Assembly (NCBI GenBank): GCA_963713085.1
Contig: CAVQKQ010000012.1
Coordinates: forward strand, 82,640 to 146,639
Direction: 5' to 3'
DNA length: 64,000 bases
DNA from: PFJX01 sp963713085
GTDB taxonomy: Bacteria > Pseudomonadota > Gammaproteobacteria > Burkholderiales > Thiobacillaceae
How positions within the stretch are numbered: position 1 is the stretch's first letter; each line of letters begins with the position of its first letter. The notes below the pieces were generated by a model. It was not told the DNA's origin, searched no databases, and was given only the letters and a program-made list of their open reading frames with translations. Of this stretch, positions 8,458 to 16,500 are shown one piece after another. Position numbers and translations under genes: made by a program.

Positions 8458-9309
8458 TCAACGGTGGGTCTGGCCGTCGTTTTTCGGTGCGGTACTCCTG
8501 GTTGCCTCGGCGGGCTTGGTTTCATCCTGAATGTCTATCTCCCGCACGGCCCCTTCCGCTTCATTGAGGATCAGGACATTGACGCGCCGGTTCCGGCTGC
8601 GGCCATCCGCGGTGGCATTGGTGTCCACCGGACGATTGTCTGCGTAGCCGATGGCCACCATGCGCGAGGCGGGCACCCCCAGCTCGGAAAACAGCCGGAC
8701 CACGCTGCCAGCCCGGGCCGATGAAAGCTCCCAGTTGGATGGAAATGCCGGGCTGTTGATGGGCACGTTGTCGGTGTGGCCTTCCACCTGAATCGAGTTG
8801 TCCACGCCTTTCAGCACATTGGCCACGGCCGACAGCGTTTCCAGGGATTGGGGCTGCAATCGCGCCTCGCCGCTGTTGAACAGCACGCTGGCGTTGATTT
8901 CCACGGTCACCCCACGGGGCGACTGGGTAACTCGTACCTGACCGTTCTTGATCAGGGTCTGCATGGCATCGAGGACGTTCTTTGCGACCTTTTTCATGCG
9001 TTCGGCGGCCTGTTGCCGCTGCTGCGCCTCCTGGGGATGGGGCTGGGTGATCGTCTTGCCGATGGGCTTGCCGGTCCCCTGGAGAATTTCAGGTTGCTTG
9101 CTGGCCATCTGAATCAGCTTGTCGGACGACGGGGATTCCTTAAAGGCGCTGATCAGGGAGTCGGACAGCACCCGGTACTTGCCCTCGTTGACGGAGGACA
9201 GGGCGTACATCACCACGAAGAAGGCGAACAGGAGGGTGATGAAATCGGCGTAGGACACCAGCCAACGGTCATGATTCTCGCGGTCCTGGTAGAATTTCTT
9301 GCGCGCCAT
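8458..9309 (-). CDS. motD: Flagellar motor stator protein MotB/MotD
   Basis: A 283-residue stator subunit. A short cytoplasmic start is followed by one membrane helix (SYADFITLLFAFFVVMYAL) containing the proton-carrying Asp. A plug/linker follows, then an OmpA-like peptidoglycan-binding domain (VEGHTDNVPINSPAFPSNWE...ARAGSVVRLF near residues 190-240). The tail is low-complexity. It pairs with the MotA-type gene upstream. Its position after fliA and flhFG is that of the MotCD set in pseudomonads and many betaproteobacteria. Confidence 0.92.
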   Translation of the reverse strand: MARKKFYQDRENHDRWLVSYADFITLLFAFFVVMYALSSVNEGKYRVLSDSLISAFKESPSSDKLIQMASKQPEILQGTGKPIGKTITQPHPQEAQQRQQAAERMKKVAKNVLDAMQTLIKNGQVRVTQSPRGVTVEINASVLFNSGEARLQPQSLETLSAVANVLKGVDNSIQVEGHTDNVPINSPAFPSNWELSSARAGSVVRLFSELGVPASRMVAIGYADNRPVDTNATADGRSRNRRVNVLILNEAEGAVREIDIQDETKPAEATRSTAPKNDGQTHR

Positions 9310-9386
9310 GGCGAGCGATGTTCAGGGGGCCGGGGCGGGCAGGCCAGGGAAATGGAAGGCGGCAACGGCCCCGGTCGCAGTGCTCC

Positions 9387-10127
9387 TCATGCCAGGTAAC
9401 CCTGAAGCTTGGCCTCGATCACGCGTGGATTCTCGCCGTTAGCGATGGCCACGATGCCCTGGATGAACAGTTCCTTGTTGGCCACCTGCCGGCCGACCCA
9501 ATAGCGTAGTTTGTTGGCGATGGGTATGAACAGCAGGTTGGCCCCCCCGACACCGTAGATGGTCGCGACGAAGGCAACCGCGATGCCCGCCCCCAGTTTG
9601 GAGGGGTCGGAAAGGTTCTCCATCACGTGTATCAGGCCCAGCACCGCACCCAGGATGCCGATGGTGGGGGAGTAGCCTCCCGCCGCCATCCAGATCCTGG
9701 CGGCCTCCAGGGTATGTTGTTCGTATGCCTGCAGATCGAGTTCCAGGGTTTCCCGCAACACCTCGGGCTCGGCGCCGTCCACCAACATCTGCAAGCCGCG
9801 ACGGTGGAACAGCTCCGGTTGTTGCTCGATGAATGGCTCCAGGGCCAGCAGGCCGCCTCGGCGGGCCTGCTGGCTCCAGGACAACAGCATGTCCAGGGTA
9901 TCCTTCGGCGTGATCCGTGGGGGCTGAATCACCCAGCGGAGCAGATTGAGGCCGTCCAGAAACACCTTCAGGCTGCTTTGCAGCATGACAGCCCCGAGGG
10001 TGCCGCCGATCACGATCATGAAGGCTGTGAATTGCATCAGGGAGCCGACATTCCCGCCTTCCAGGAACTGGCCCACCAGGATCGCGGATACCCCGATGCC
10101 GATGCCGATGATGCTGATCACATCCAT
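9387..10127 (-). CDS. motC: Flagellar motor protein MotA/MotC
   Basis: A 246-residue stator subunit of the MotA/ExbB superfamily with four membrane helices: residues 3-20, 30-50, about 150-170 (PTIGILGAVLGLIHVMENL) and 180-205 (VAFVATIYGVGGANLLFIP). It forms the ion channel with the downstream MotD. The PTIGILGAVLGL segment holds the conserved Pro and the channel-lining region. It follows fliA by 15 bases in the same orientation. The 77-base gap to motD has no gene. Confidence 0.93.
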   Translation of the reverse strand: MDVISIIGIGIGVSAILVGQFLEGGNVGSLMQFTAFMIVIGGTLGAVMLQSSLKVFLDGLNLLRWVIQPPRITPKDTLDMLLSWSQQARRGGLLALEPFIEQQPELFHRRGLQMLVDGAEPEVLRETLELDLQAYEQHTLEAARIWMAAGGYSPTIGILGAVLGLIHVMENLSDPSKLGAGIAVAFVATIYGVGGANLLFIPIANKLRYWVGRQVANKELFIQGIVAIANGENPRVIEAKLQGYLA

Positions 10128-10142
10128 GGCGGGATAGGTTCC

Positions 10143-10868
10143 TCAATCCTGGCCGGCGGACCAATCCCGCAGCCGGCCGCGCAGGCGGGCGATTGCCTGG
10201 CTGTGCAACTGGCAGACGCGTGATTCTGAAACGCCAAGAACCGCACCGATCTCCTTGAAATTCATGTCCTGTTCGTAATACATGCCCATGAGTTGTTTCT
10301 CCCTCTCGGGGAGTATGGAAACGGCCTGGGCCAGGGCGCCCTTGAAGTGGTGGGTCGCGAGGATGTCGAATGGACCGTGGGTGGTGTGGTCCGCGAAGCG
10401 CTCGAGGAAGTTGTCCCCGTCCGATTCGTGCAGGTCCTCGTAGTAAATCAGCTGGGCACCGCGCGCGTCGCTGAGCAACTCGAAATAAGCCTGGATCTGC
10501 ATGCCCATCTCCTCGGCGATTTCCTGCTCGGACGGGGGGCGTTGATGGCGTTGCTGCAGCACGTGGATGGCTTGCTCTATCTGCCGGCCGGCCTTGCGCA
10601 CGTTGCGCGAGGCCCAGTCCGCATCCCTCAGTTCGTCCAACATGGCGCCACGCACACGCTGGGTGGCATAGGTTTCGAAATGGGCGCCCTGCTCGTCGTC
10701 GAAGCGCTCCACCGCGTCCAGTAGTCCCATGAGTCCGGCCTGCACCAGATCATCCACTTCCACGCAGGCCGGCAGGCGCGTCATCATGTGGTAGGCGATG
10801 CGCTTTACCAGGGGCAGATAGGTGCGCACCAAGGCGTCTCTATCGGTATCCGCCGCCACGCTCAACAT
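10143..10868 (-). CDS. fliA: Flagellar sigma factor FliA (sigma-28)
   Basis: A 241-residue sigma-70-family factor for late flagellar genes. Region 2 is VDDLVQAGLMGLLDAVERFD...FETYATQRVRGAMLDELR, the sequence characteristic of sigma-28. Region 3 (RPPSEQEIAEEMG) and the region 4 helix-turn-helix (FKEIGAVLGVSESRVCQLHSQA) follow. Full length. The start overlaps the end of flhG by 7 bases, so translation is probably coupled. Confidence 0.96.
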   Translation of the reverse strand: MLSVAADTDRDALVRTYLPLVKRIAYHMMTRLPACVEVDDLVQAGLMGLLDAVERFDDEQGAHFETYATQRVRGAMLDELRDADWASRNVRKAGRQIEQAIHVLQQRHQRPPSEQEIAEEMGMQIQAYFELLSDARGAQLIYYEDLHESDGDNFLERFADHTTHGPFDILATHHFKGALAQAVSILPEREKQLMGMYYEQDMNFKEIGAVLGVSESRVCQLHSQAIARLRGRLRDWSAGQD

Positions 10869-11704
10869 TTTCGGTTCTTCTTGTTGGCCGACTCAGCGCT
10901 CATCCGGCTGAACAGCCACATGCGTTGCCAATATTGCCCGAAGCTCACCATCTCGGCCGCGGGGGTGGCGGACAGGGTTTCGGCCAACAAGCCCTGCAAT
11001 GCCGGATCGGCCACCGACTGGGAACCGGAGCCCCTGAGCCGGGGCAAGGTACCCAGGTATCCGGGCACTACCCCGAGAAACCTTTCCGCCGTTTCCCGCA
11101 GCGAAGTGAACAAAGGTTGCGCGGCATCCGGTTCCACCCCCTCCACCAGCACCCACCAGTTTCCGCCCGCCCAGGCCTGGCAGGCCGCCTTCAGGATGGC
11201 ATAGCTGTTCGCCAGATGGGTCTTCGCGCCGGGCAGCACCAGTACCTTGATGCCGGCGGTCTGCGCCAGGGTGGTCCCGTCCCGGACGCTGCGGCCATTC
11301 AGAATCATCCACTCGGGCTCGTCATCACGCCAATCGTCGGTCATCTCCAGCAAGTCCTGTTCCGACCAGGCGGCAAGCAGGTTGACGCCTTCCTGGGCCG
11401 ACAGCAGCTTGATGCTTTCACCCGCGGGAATGACCGCATCCATGGGACGTCGCTGGGGCAGGTCGGCGAGGGATCGGCGCGCCAGCAAACCCAGGGTACT
11501 GCCGACGTTGTAGGGGGGGCGGTCCTCGTCCAGTATCAGCACCCGGTCGCCGCGTCGGCTGAGACCCTGCGCGATGGCCAAGCTGGCGCGGGCGTTGCGG
11601 CGCGGGTCCGGGCCAAGCACCCCGACGGCGTGAAACGCCGGCTCGGCCGAAAACAGCCGGCGCAGGCCGGTGGCCTGATCGAGGGGTTCAACCAGCTGGA
11701 CCAC
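10862..11704 (-). CDS. flhG: FlhG/FleN-like MinD-family protein with a lost P-loop
   Basis: A 280-residue member of the FlhG branch of MinD-type ATPases, which control flagellar number with FlhF. The N-terminal activator motif DQATGLRRL is conserved. Where a KGGVGKT P-loop should be, the protein reads GPDPRRNARASLAIAQGLSR, without the deviant Walker A lysines. The following VLILDEDRPPYNVGSTLGL still resembles the MinD switch region. It may therefore bind FlhF without being a normal ATPase. It overlaps flhF upstream (17 bases) and fliA downstream (7 bases). Confidence 0.82.
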   Translation of the reverse strand: MVQLVEPLDQATGLRRLFSAEPAFHAVGVLGPDPRRNARASLAIAQGLSRRGDRVLILDEDRPPYNVGSTLGLLARRSLADLPQRRPMDAVIPAGESIKLLSAQEGVNLLAAWSEQDLLEMTDDWRDDEPEWMILNGRSVRDGTTLAQTAGIKVLVLPGAKTHLANSYAILKAACQAWAGGNWWVLVEGVEPDAAQPLFTSLRETAERFLGVVPGYLGTLPRLRGSGSQSVADPALQGLLAETLSATPAAEMVSFGQYWQRMWLFSRMSAESANKKNRKC

Positions 11705-13148
11705 TTACCCCTCCAGCCAGTTCGGAGATGGTGGTGTTTTGCTGGGCGGCCGCCAACAGCAGCGGGTAATCCCCTTCATCCTGAGTGAAGGGCGATTCCG
11801 GCTGGTTGACCCGGAAGGCCCGGTCGGCCAGATAAGTGGCATTGGCAAGGTGCAGGTCTTCCGGCACGCGTTGACCGTTGGTGACGAAATGCACCGGCAG
11901 CTCGTGGCGGATGGCCACATCCAGGACCGGACCGTAGGTGAGGGCTTCGTCGATCTTGGTCAGGATGCAGCCGATCAGACCCGGTCCGCTGTAGGCCCGG
12001 GCCACTTCCTCCAGGGTCATGCCCTGGCTGGGGGCGCCCAGCAGCAGCAGGCGATTGACGTTGCGTGCCTCGCCGGAAAGCAGGGCGACCTGTTCGGCCA
12101 CGCGCTTGTCCCGCTGGCTCATGCCCACGGTGTCGATTAGCACCAGATGGCGGCCGGCCAGGTCGGACAGGGTCAGTTCCAGGTCGTTCTCGTCCCGCAC
12201 CGCGAACACTGGGGTGCCCAGGATACGCCCGTAGATGCGCAGTTGGTCCTGGGCGCCGATCCGGTAGGTATCGGTGGTGACCAAGGCAACCTTGGATGCG
12301 CCATGCCTCAGCACGGCCCGGGCGGCGAGCTTGGCCACAGTGGTGGTCTTGCCCACGCCGGTGGGCCCCACCAGGGCATAGACGCCGCCCCGTTCGATGA
12401 TGTCGGTCTCCGCGCTGGCGATCTTGAGGTTGTGGGCCACGGTGGATTTGAGCCACTTCAGTGCCCGGGCCAGGTCGGCCTCGTCCTGGGGTAGACGGTC
12501 CAGCAGCTGGCGCGAGAAGGCGGCGGAAAATCCGGCGGCGAGCAGGCGTTTCATGGCCTCGGCCCGCATCGGGTCGCGCCGGGTCATGTCGTTCCAGGCG
12601 AAACCCGCCAGTTGGCCTTCCACCAAGCCGCGCAACAGCCGGACCTCCCGGGTCAGCTCGTCCACCGGGGTGAAAGCCTGCCGGGTGTCGGCTTGCTCAG
12701 TGGCAGAGGGGGGCACGTCGGCATGCGTGGCCTGGGCCGGCCGGGTTGGTCGCGCGGGTTGCTGGTCGCTACCGCCGGCGTGGCGAGACGGGGATGGACG
12801 GATCAGGCTCGCTTCCCTGTGGGCGAGGTAATCAGTCAAGCTGGCCAGGCTTGGATCGCCCGGGTCGGCCTGGCCATTGTCAGGGCGTTGGCGTTGGGCG
12901 GCCGGCGAGGGCTCGGCCGCGACGGTCTGGGCGGGACGGCCGGCCTGCGCCGGCCGTTTGTCCGGCGCGCTCCAAAGGGTGGGTTCCGCTTGGGAGGTCA
13001 GAGAGGCCATGTCCAGGTCGGCCACGGCGATGATTTCCACGCCCCCGGCCACCTGGCGGTTGGAGAGGATGATGGCGTTGGCCCCAAGGGCATCCCGCAC
13101 TTGCCGCAATGCGTCGCGGGTGGATTGGGCATGGAATTTCTTGATCAT
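11688..13148 (-). CDS. flhF: Flagellar biosynthesis GTPase FlhF
   Basis: A 486-residue SRP-type GTPase that marks the flagellar assembly site. The N-terminal B domain (MIKKFHAQSTRDALRQVRDA) is followed by a Pro/Ala-rich linker of about 120 residues and an NG domain. G1 is GPTGVGKTTTVAKLAARAV; DTYRIGAQDQLRIYG, LIDTVGMSQRD and LTKIDEA follow. All GTPase motifs look intact. The stop overlaps the flhG start, and the start overlaps the flhA stop (ATGA). Confidence 0.95.
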   Translation of the reverse strand: MIKKFHAQSTRDALRQVRDALGANAIILSNRQVAGGVEIIAVADLDMASLTSQAEPTLWSAPDKRPAQAGRPAQTVAAEPSPAAQRQRPDNGQADPGDPSLASLTDYLAHREASLIRPSPSRHAGGSDQQPARPTRPAQATHADVPPSATEQADTRQAFTPVDELTREVRLLRGLVEGQLAGFAWNDMTRRDPMRAEAMKRLLAAGFSAAFSRQLLDRLPQDEADLARALKWLKSTVAHNLKIASAETDIIERGGVYALVGPTGVGKTTTVAKLAARAVLRHGASKVALVTTDTYRIGAQDQLRIYGRILGTPVFAVRDENDLELTLSDLAGRHLVLIDTVGMSQRDKRVAEQVALLSGEARNVNRLLLLGAPSQGMTLEEVARAYSGPGLIGCILTKIDEALTYGPVLDVAIRHELPVHFVTNGQRVPEDLHLANATYLADRAFRVNQPESPFTQDEGDYPLLLAAAQQNTTISELAGGVSGPAG

Positions 13149-15220
13149 GCGCCGCTACCGATCAGGGAAACGATACGAATGGATTTTCCGTCAGGCACTT
13201 CCGAGTGGGACAGCACATGAAGGCCGGGGGCGGATCGGCGCAGAAAGCGCGCCAGTACGGGACGGATGGCGGGTGGGGACAGCAGTACCGCGGGCATTCC
13301 CGCAGCCTCCTGTCGCTCTACGGCCTGCACCGTTTCCCGCACCAGCCGTTCGGCGAGTCCGGGCTCCAGTCCAACCCCCGCTTCGCTGCGGGAGGCCAGG
13401 GCCTGCATCAGAATGTGCTCGAGGTTAGGCTCCAAAGCCATCACCGGCAATTCCTGCGCTCCTCCAAAGGTTTCATGGATGATAGCACGGCCCAAAGCGG
13501 TTCTGACCGCCGCCGTAAGGTCGTCCGCGTCCTGGGTTTTGGCGACGTGTTCGGCCAGGCATTCCAGGATGGAGCGCATGTCCCGGATATGGACCTGCTC
13601 CTCCAGCAGGTTCTGCAGCACTTTCTGGATCGTGCCGACGGGCAGGGCCTTGGGGGTGAGGTCCTCCACCAGTTTGGGATGCTGTTTGGCCACGTGGTCC
13701 AGCAATTGCTGTGTCTCTTCCCGACCCAGCAATTCGGGGGCGTGTTCGTTGATGATCTTGGTGAGGTGGGTGGCCACCACCGTGCCTGTGTCCACCACGG
13801 TGTAGCCGTAGGTCTGGGCCAGGTCGCGCTGGTTGGCGTCCACCCAGACCGCCGGCAGGCCGTAAGCCGGGTCCACCGCCGGCTGGCCCTGGACCGTGCC
13901 CAGCACCCGGCCGGGATTGATCGCCAGGAACTTGCCGGCCACCGCCTCCCCTTCCGCCACAGTGACCCCCTTCAGGGTCACCCGGTAGGCGTTGGGCTTG
14001 AGTTGCAAGTTGTCGCGGATGTGCACGGCGGGCACCAGGAAGCCCAGGTCCTGGGCGATCTTCTTGCGGATACCGCGGATGCGGCGCAACAGCTCACCGT
14101 CCTGGTTCTTGTCCACCAGGGGTACCAGCCGGTAGCCCACTTCCAGGCCCAGACGGTCCACCGGCGCCACATCGTGCCAGCCCACGTCCAGGCTTTCCTC
14201 CGGCGGGGCCGGGATTTCCTCCACCCTGGCCAGGGCCGCCTCGGTCTGCCGGCGCTGGATCAGCCAGTAGCCGCCGCCGGCCAGGAGGCTGCCGACCAGG
14301 AGGAAGGCGAAATGGGGCATGCCGGGGATCAGCCCCATGAGGGCCAGGATGCCGGCGGCCATGAACAGGGTCTGGGGGCGTCCGAACATCTGCCCGGTGA
14401 GTTGCTCGCTCAGGTCCTGTTCGCTGGACACCCGGGATACGACGATGCCCGCCGCGGTGGAGATCACCAGGGCCGGAATCTGGGCCACCAGGCCGTCGCC
14501 GATGGTGAGCAGGGTGTAGTTGTTGGCGGCGGTGGCGAGGCTCAGGTCGTGCTGTACCACGCCGACGATGAGGCCGCCGATGATGTTGATCAGCATGATG
14601 ACGATGCCCGCCACGGCATCCCCCCGGACGAATTTGGAGGCGCCGTCCATGGAACCGTAGAAGTCCGCCTCCTGGGCCACCTCGGCCCGACGCCGCCTGG
14701 CCTCGTCCTCGCCGATCAGGCCGGCGTTCAGGTCGGCGTCGATGGCCATCTGCTTGCCCGGCATGGCGTCCAGGGTGAAACGCGCGGACACCTCGGCGAT
14801 GCGGCCCGAGCCCTTGGTGATGACCACGAAGTTGATCACCACCAGGATGATGAACACCACCAGGCCCACCGTGTAGTTGCCCCCCACCAGGAAATGGCCG
14901 AAGGCCTCGATCACCTTGCCGGCGGCGTCGGGGCCGGTATGGCCCCGCAGCAGCACTACCCGGGTGGAGGCCACGTTGAGGGAAAGGCGCAGCAGGGTGG
15001 TCAGCAGCAGCACCGTGGGAAACACCGAGAACTCCAGGGGTTTCATGGTGTACAGGCTGATCAGCAGCACGATCATCGCCAGGGCGATGTTGAAGGTGAA
15101 CAGCAGGTCCAGCAGGAATGGCGGCAGGGGCAGGATCATCATGCCCAGCACCATCACCACCAGCAGCGGCGCGGCCATTTTTTGCCACTGCATGCCGCGC
15201 ATCGCGATCGCGTCCGCCAT
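13145..15220 (-). CDS. flhA: Flagellar export apparatus protein FlhA
   Basis: A 691-residue FlhA. It has eight predicted membrane helices in the first 330 residues, with the conserved cytoplasmic loop GSGRIAEVSARFTLDAMPGK and QMAIDADLNAGLI. The large C-terminal cytoplasmic domain docks chaperone-substrate complexes. Full length and intact. The start overlaps the flhB stop by one base, and the stop overlaps the flhF start by 4 bases. Confidence 0.97.
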   Translation of the reverse strand: MADAIAMRGMQWQKMAAPLLVVMVLGMMILPLPPFLLDLLFTFNIALAMIVLLISLYTMKPLEFSVFPTVLLLTTLLRLSLNVASTRVVLLRGHTGPDAAGKVIEAFGHFLVGGNYTVGLVVFIILVVINFVVITKGSGRIAEVSARFTLDAMPGKQMAIDADLNAGLIGEDEARRRRAEVAQEADFYGSMDGASKFVRGDAVAGIVIMLINIIGGLIVGVVQHDLSLATAANNYTLLTIGDGLVAQIPALVISTAAGIVVSRVSSEQDLSEQLTGQMFGRPQTLFMAAGILALMGLIPGMPHFAFLLVGSLLAGGGYWLIQRRQTEAALARVEEIPAPPEESLDVGWHDVAPVDRLGLEVGYRLVPLVDKNQDGELLRRIRGIRKKIAQDLGFLVPAVHIRDNLQLKPNAYRVTLKGVTVAEGEAVAGKFLAINPGRVLGTVQGQPAVDPAYGLPAVWVDANQRDLAQTYGYTVVDTGTVVATHLTKIINEHAPELLGREETQQLLDHVAKQHPKLVEDLTPKALPVGTIQKVLQNLLEEQVHIRDMRSILECLAEHVAKTQDADDLTAAVRTALGRAIIHETFGGAQELPVMALEPNLEHILMQALASRSEAGVGLEPGLAERLVRETVQAVERQEAAGMPAVLLSPPAIRPVLARFLRRSAPGLHVLSHSEVPDGKSIRIVSLIGSGA

Positions 15221-16353
15221 CAGGCCGCCTCAGCCTTTGCCAGGGGGTCCAGCTTGGGCGGCACCTGCCATTCCGTGGGCAGTACCGGGTTCATGGACTG
15301 GTTGAGCTGGTAGACGTAGGCCAGGACCTGGGCCACGGCGGTAAACAGGGTGCCGGGTATGGTGTCTCCCACTTCCACGTGGCGGTGCAGGGCCCGGGCC
15401 AGGGGCGGCGCCTCCACGATGGGCACCTGGTGTTCCCGGGCGATCTCCTTGATCCGCTCGGCCACCAGCTGGGAACCCTTGGCTATGACCTGGGGGGCGT
15501 TCATGCCCTTGTCCTCGTAATTCAGGGCCACAGCGAAGTGCAACGGGTTGGTGACCACCACATCGGCCTTGGGCACCGCCTGCATCATCCGGCGACGCGC
15601 CACCTCCCGCTGCAGGGAGCGGATGCGCGCCTTGATCTGGGGGTCCCCTTCCATGTCCTTGGCTTCCTGGCGCACCTCCTCCTTGGTCATGCGCAGCTTG
15701 TGGTGGTACTCCCAGAGCTGGAACGGCACATCCATCAGGACGATGACAGCGAAGGCCGACGATGCGGCGAGGAAGGTGAACATGGTGATCTGGGCGAAGT
15801 GGACCATGGCGCTTTCCATGGGCTCCACGGCAAGGCTCAGGATGCCTTCGCGCTGATGCCAGATCATCCATCCCGCCACGCCGGCGATCAGCCCGCCCTT
15901 GAGCAGGGCCTTCACCAGCTCCACCAGGGAATGCAGCGAGAACATCCGGCCGATGCCCGTTATCGGGTTCAGCTTGGACAGGTTGAGTTCGAACACCTGG
16001 GGGGAAAACACCCAGCCGGACATCAGGACGTTGGCGGCCACCGCCGCCACCACCACGGCCAGGGCCAGGGGCAGGAACAGCAGCAGGCCGTCGGTGCCGG
16101 CATCCTGTAGGCCCCGGCCCATCATGCTCGGACTGGCCAGATAGGCGGTGTCGAAGGAGAGGGCGTTGCGCATCACCCGGTCCAGGCCCTGGAACATGAA
16201 CAGGCCCAGGAAGGCGATCACCCCGGCGCTGGACAACAGGACCGCCAGCGTGGCCAGTTCCCGGGAACGGGGCACATTGCCCTTTTCCCGAGCCTGGTCC
16301 AGCTTGCGTCCTGATGCCGGTTCGGTTCGTTCGAGATCGCTGTCTTCCGCCAT
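15220..16353 (-). CDS. flhB: Flagellar export switch protein FlhB
   Basis: A 377-residue FlhB. A charged N-terminus (SDLERTEPASGRKLDQAREK) precedes four membrane helices and a cytoplasmic domain with the autocleavage motif NPLH (VVTNPLHFAVALNYEDKG). Cleavage between N and P switches export specificity from rod/hook to filament. First gene of the flhB-flhA-flhF-flhG-fliA-motC-motD operon. No promoter can be confidently picked in the roughly 90 bases before it. Confidence 0.96.
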   Translation of the reverse strand: MAEDSDLERTEPASGRKLDQAREKGNVPRSRELATLAVLLSSAGVIAFLGLFMFQGLDRVMRNALSFDTAYLASPSMMGRGLQDAGTDGLLLFLPLALAVVVAAVAANVLMSGWVFSPQVFELNLSKLNPITGIGRMFSLHSLVELVKALLKGGLIAGVAGWMIWHQREGILSLAVEPMESAMVHFAQITMFTFLAASSAFAVIVLMDVPFQLWEYHHKLRMTKEEVRQEAKDMEGDPQIKARIRSLQREVARRRMMQAVPKADVVVTNPLHFAVALNYEDKGMNAPQVIAKGSQLVAERIKEIAREHQVPIVEAPPLARALHRHVEVGDTIPGTLFTAVAQVLAYVYQLNQSMNPVLPTEWQVPPKLDPLAKAEAA

Positions 16354-16444
16354 CCTCGGGTCCGGTCAGAGCCGGCTCAAGGTGATAATAATGGCGGGCA
16401 GTTTAGCATGACGATCCGGGCGTCAAGCCGCGCCCGGCAAAGAA

Positions 16445-16479
16445 AAACGGCCGTCCCGGTGGTGCCCGGGCGGCCGTTT
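16445..16479 (-). terminator. Rho-independent terminator after the helical-repeat gene
   Basis: A perfect 9-bp inverted repeat (AAACGGCCG/CGGCCGTTT) with an additional GC-rich inner stem. Read on the minus strand it ends in TTTTTCTTTG. It lies 22 bases past the stop of the gene at 16501-18348 and upstream of flhB. Confidence 0.85.
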
Positions 16480-16500
16480 CGGTGGTGCCTGGAGGAGGCC

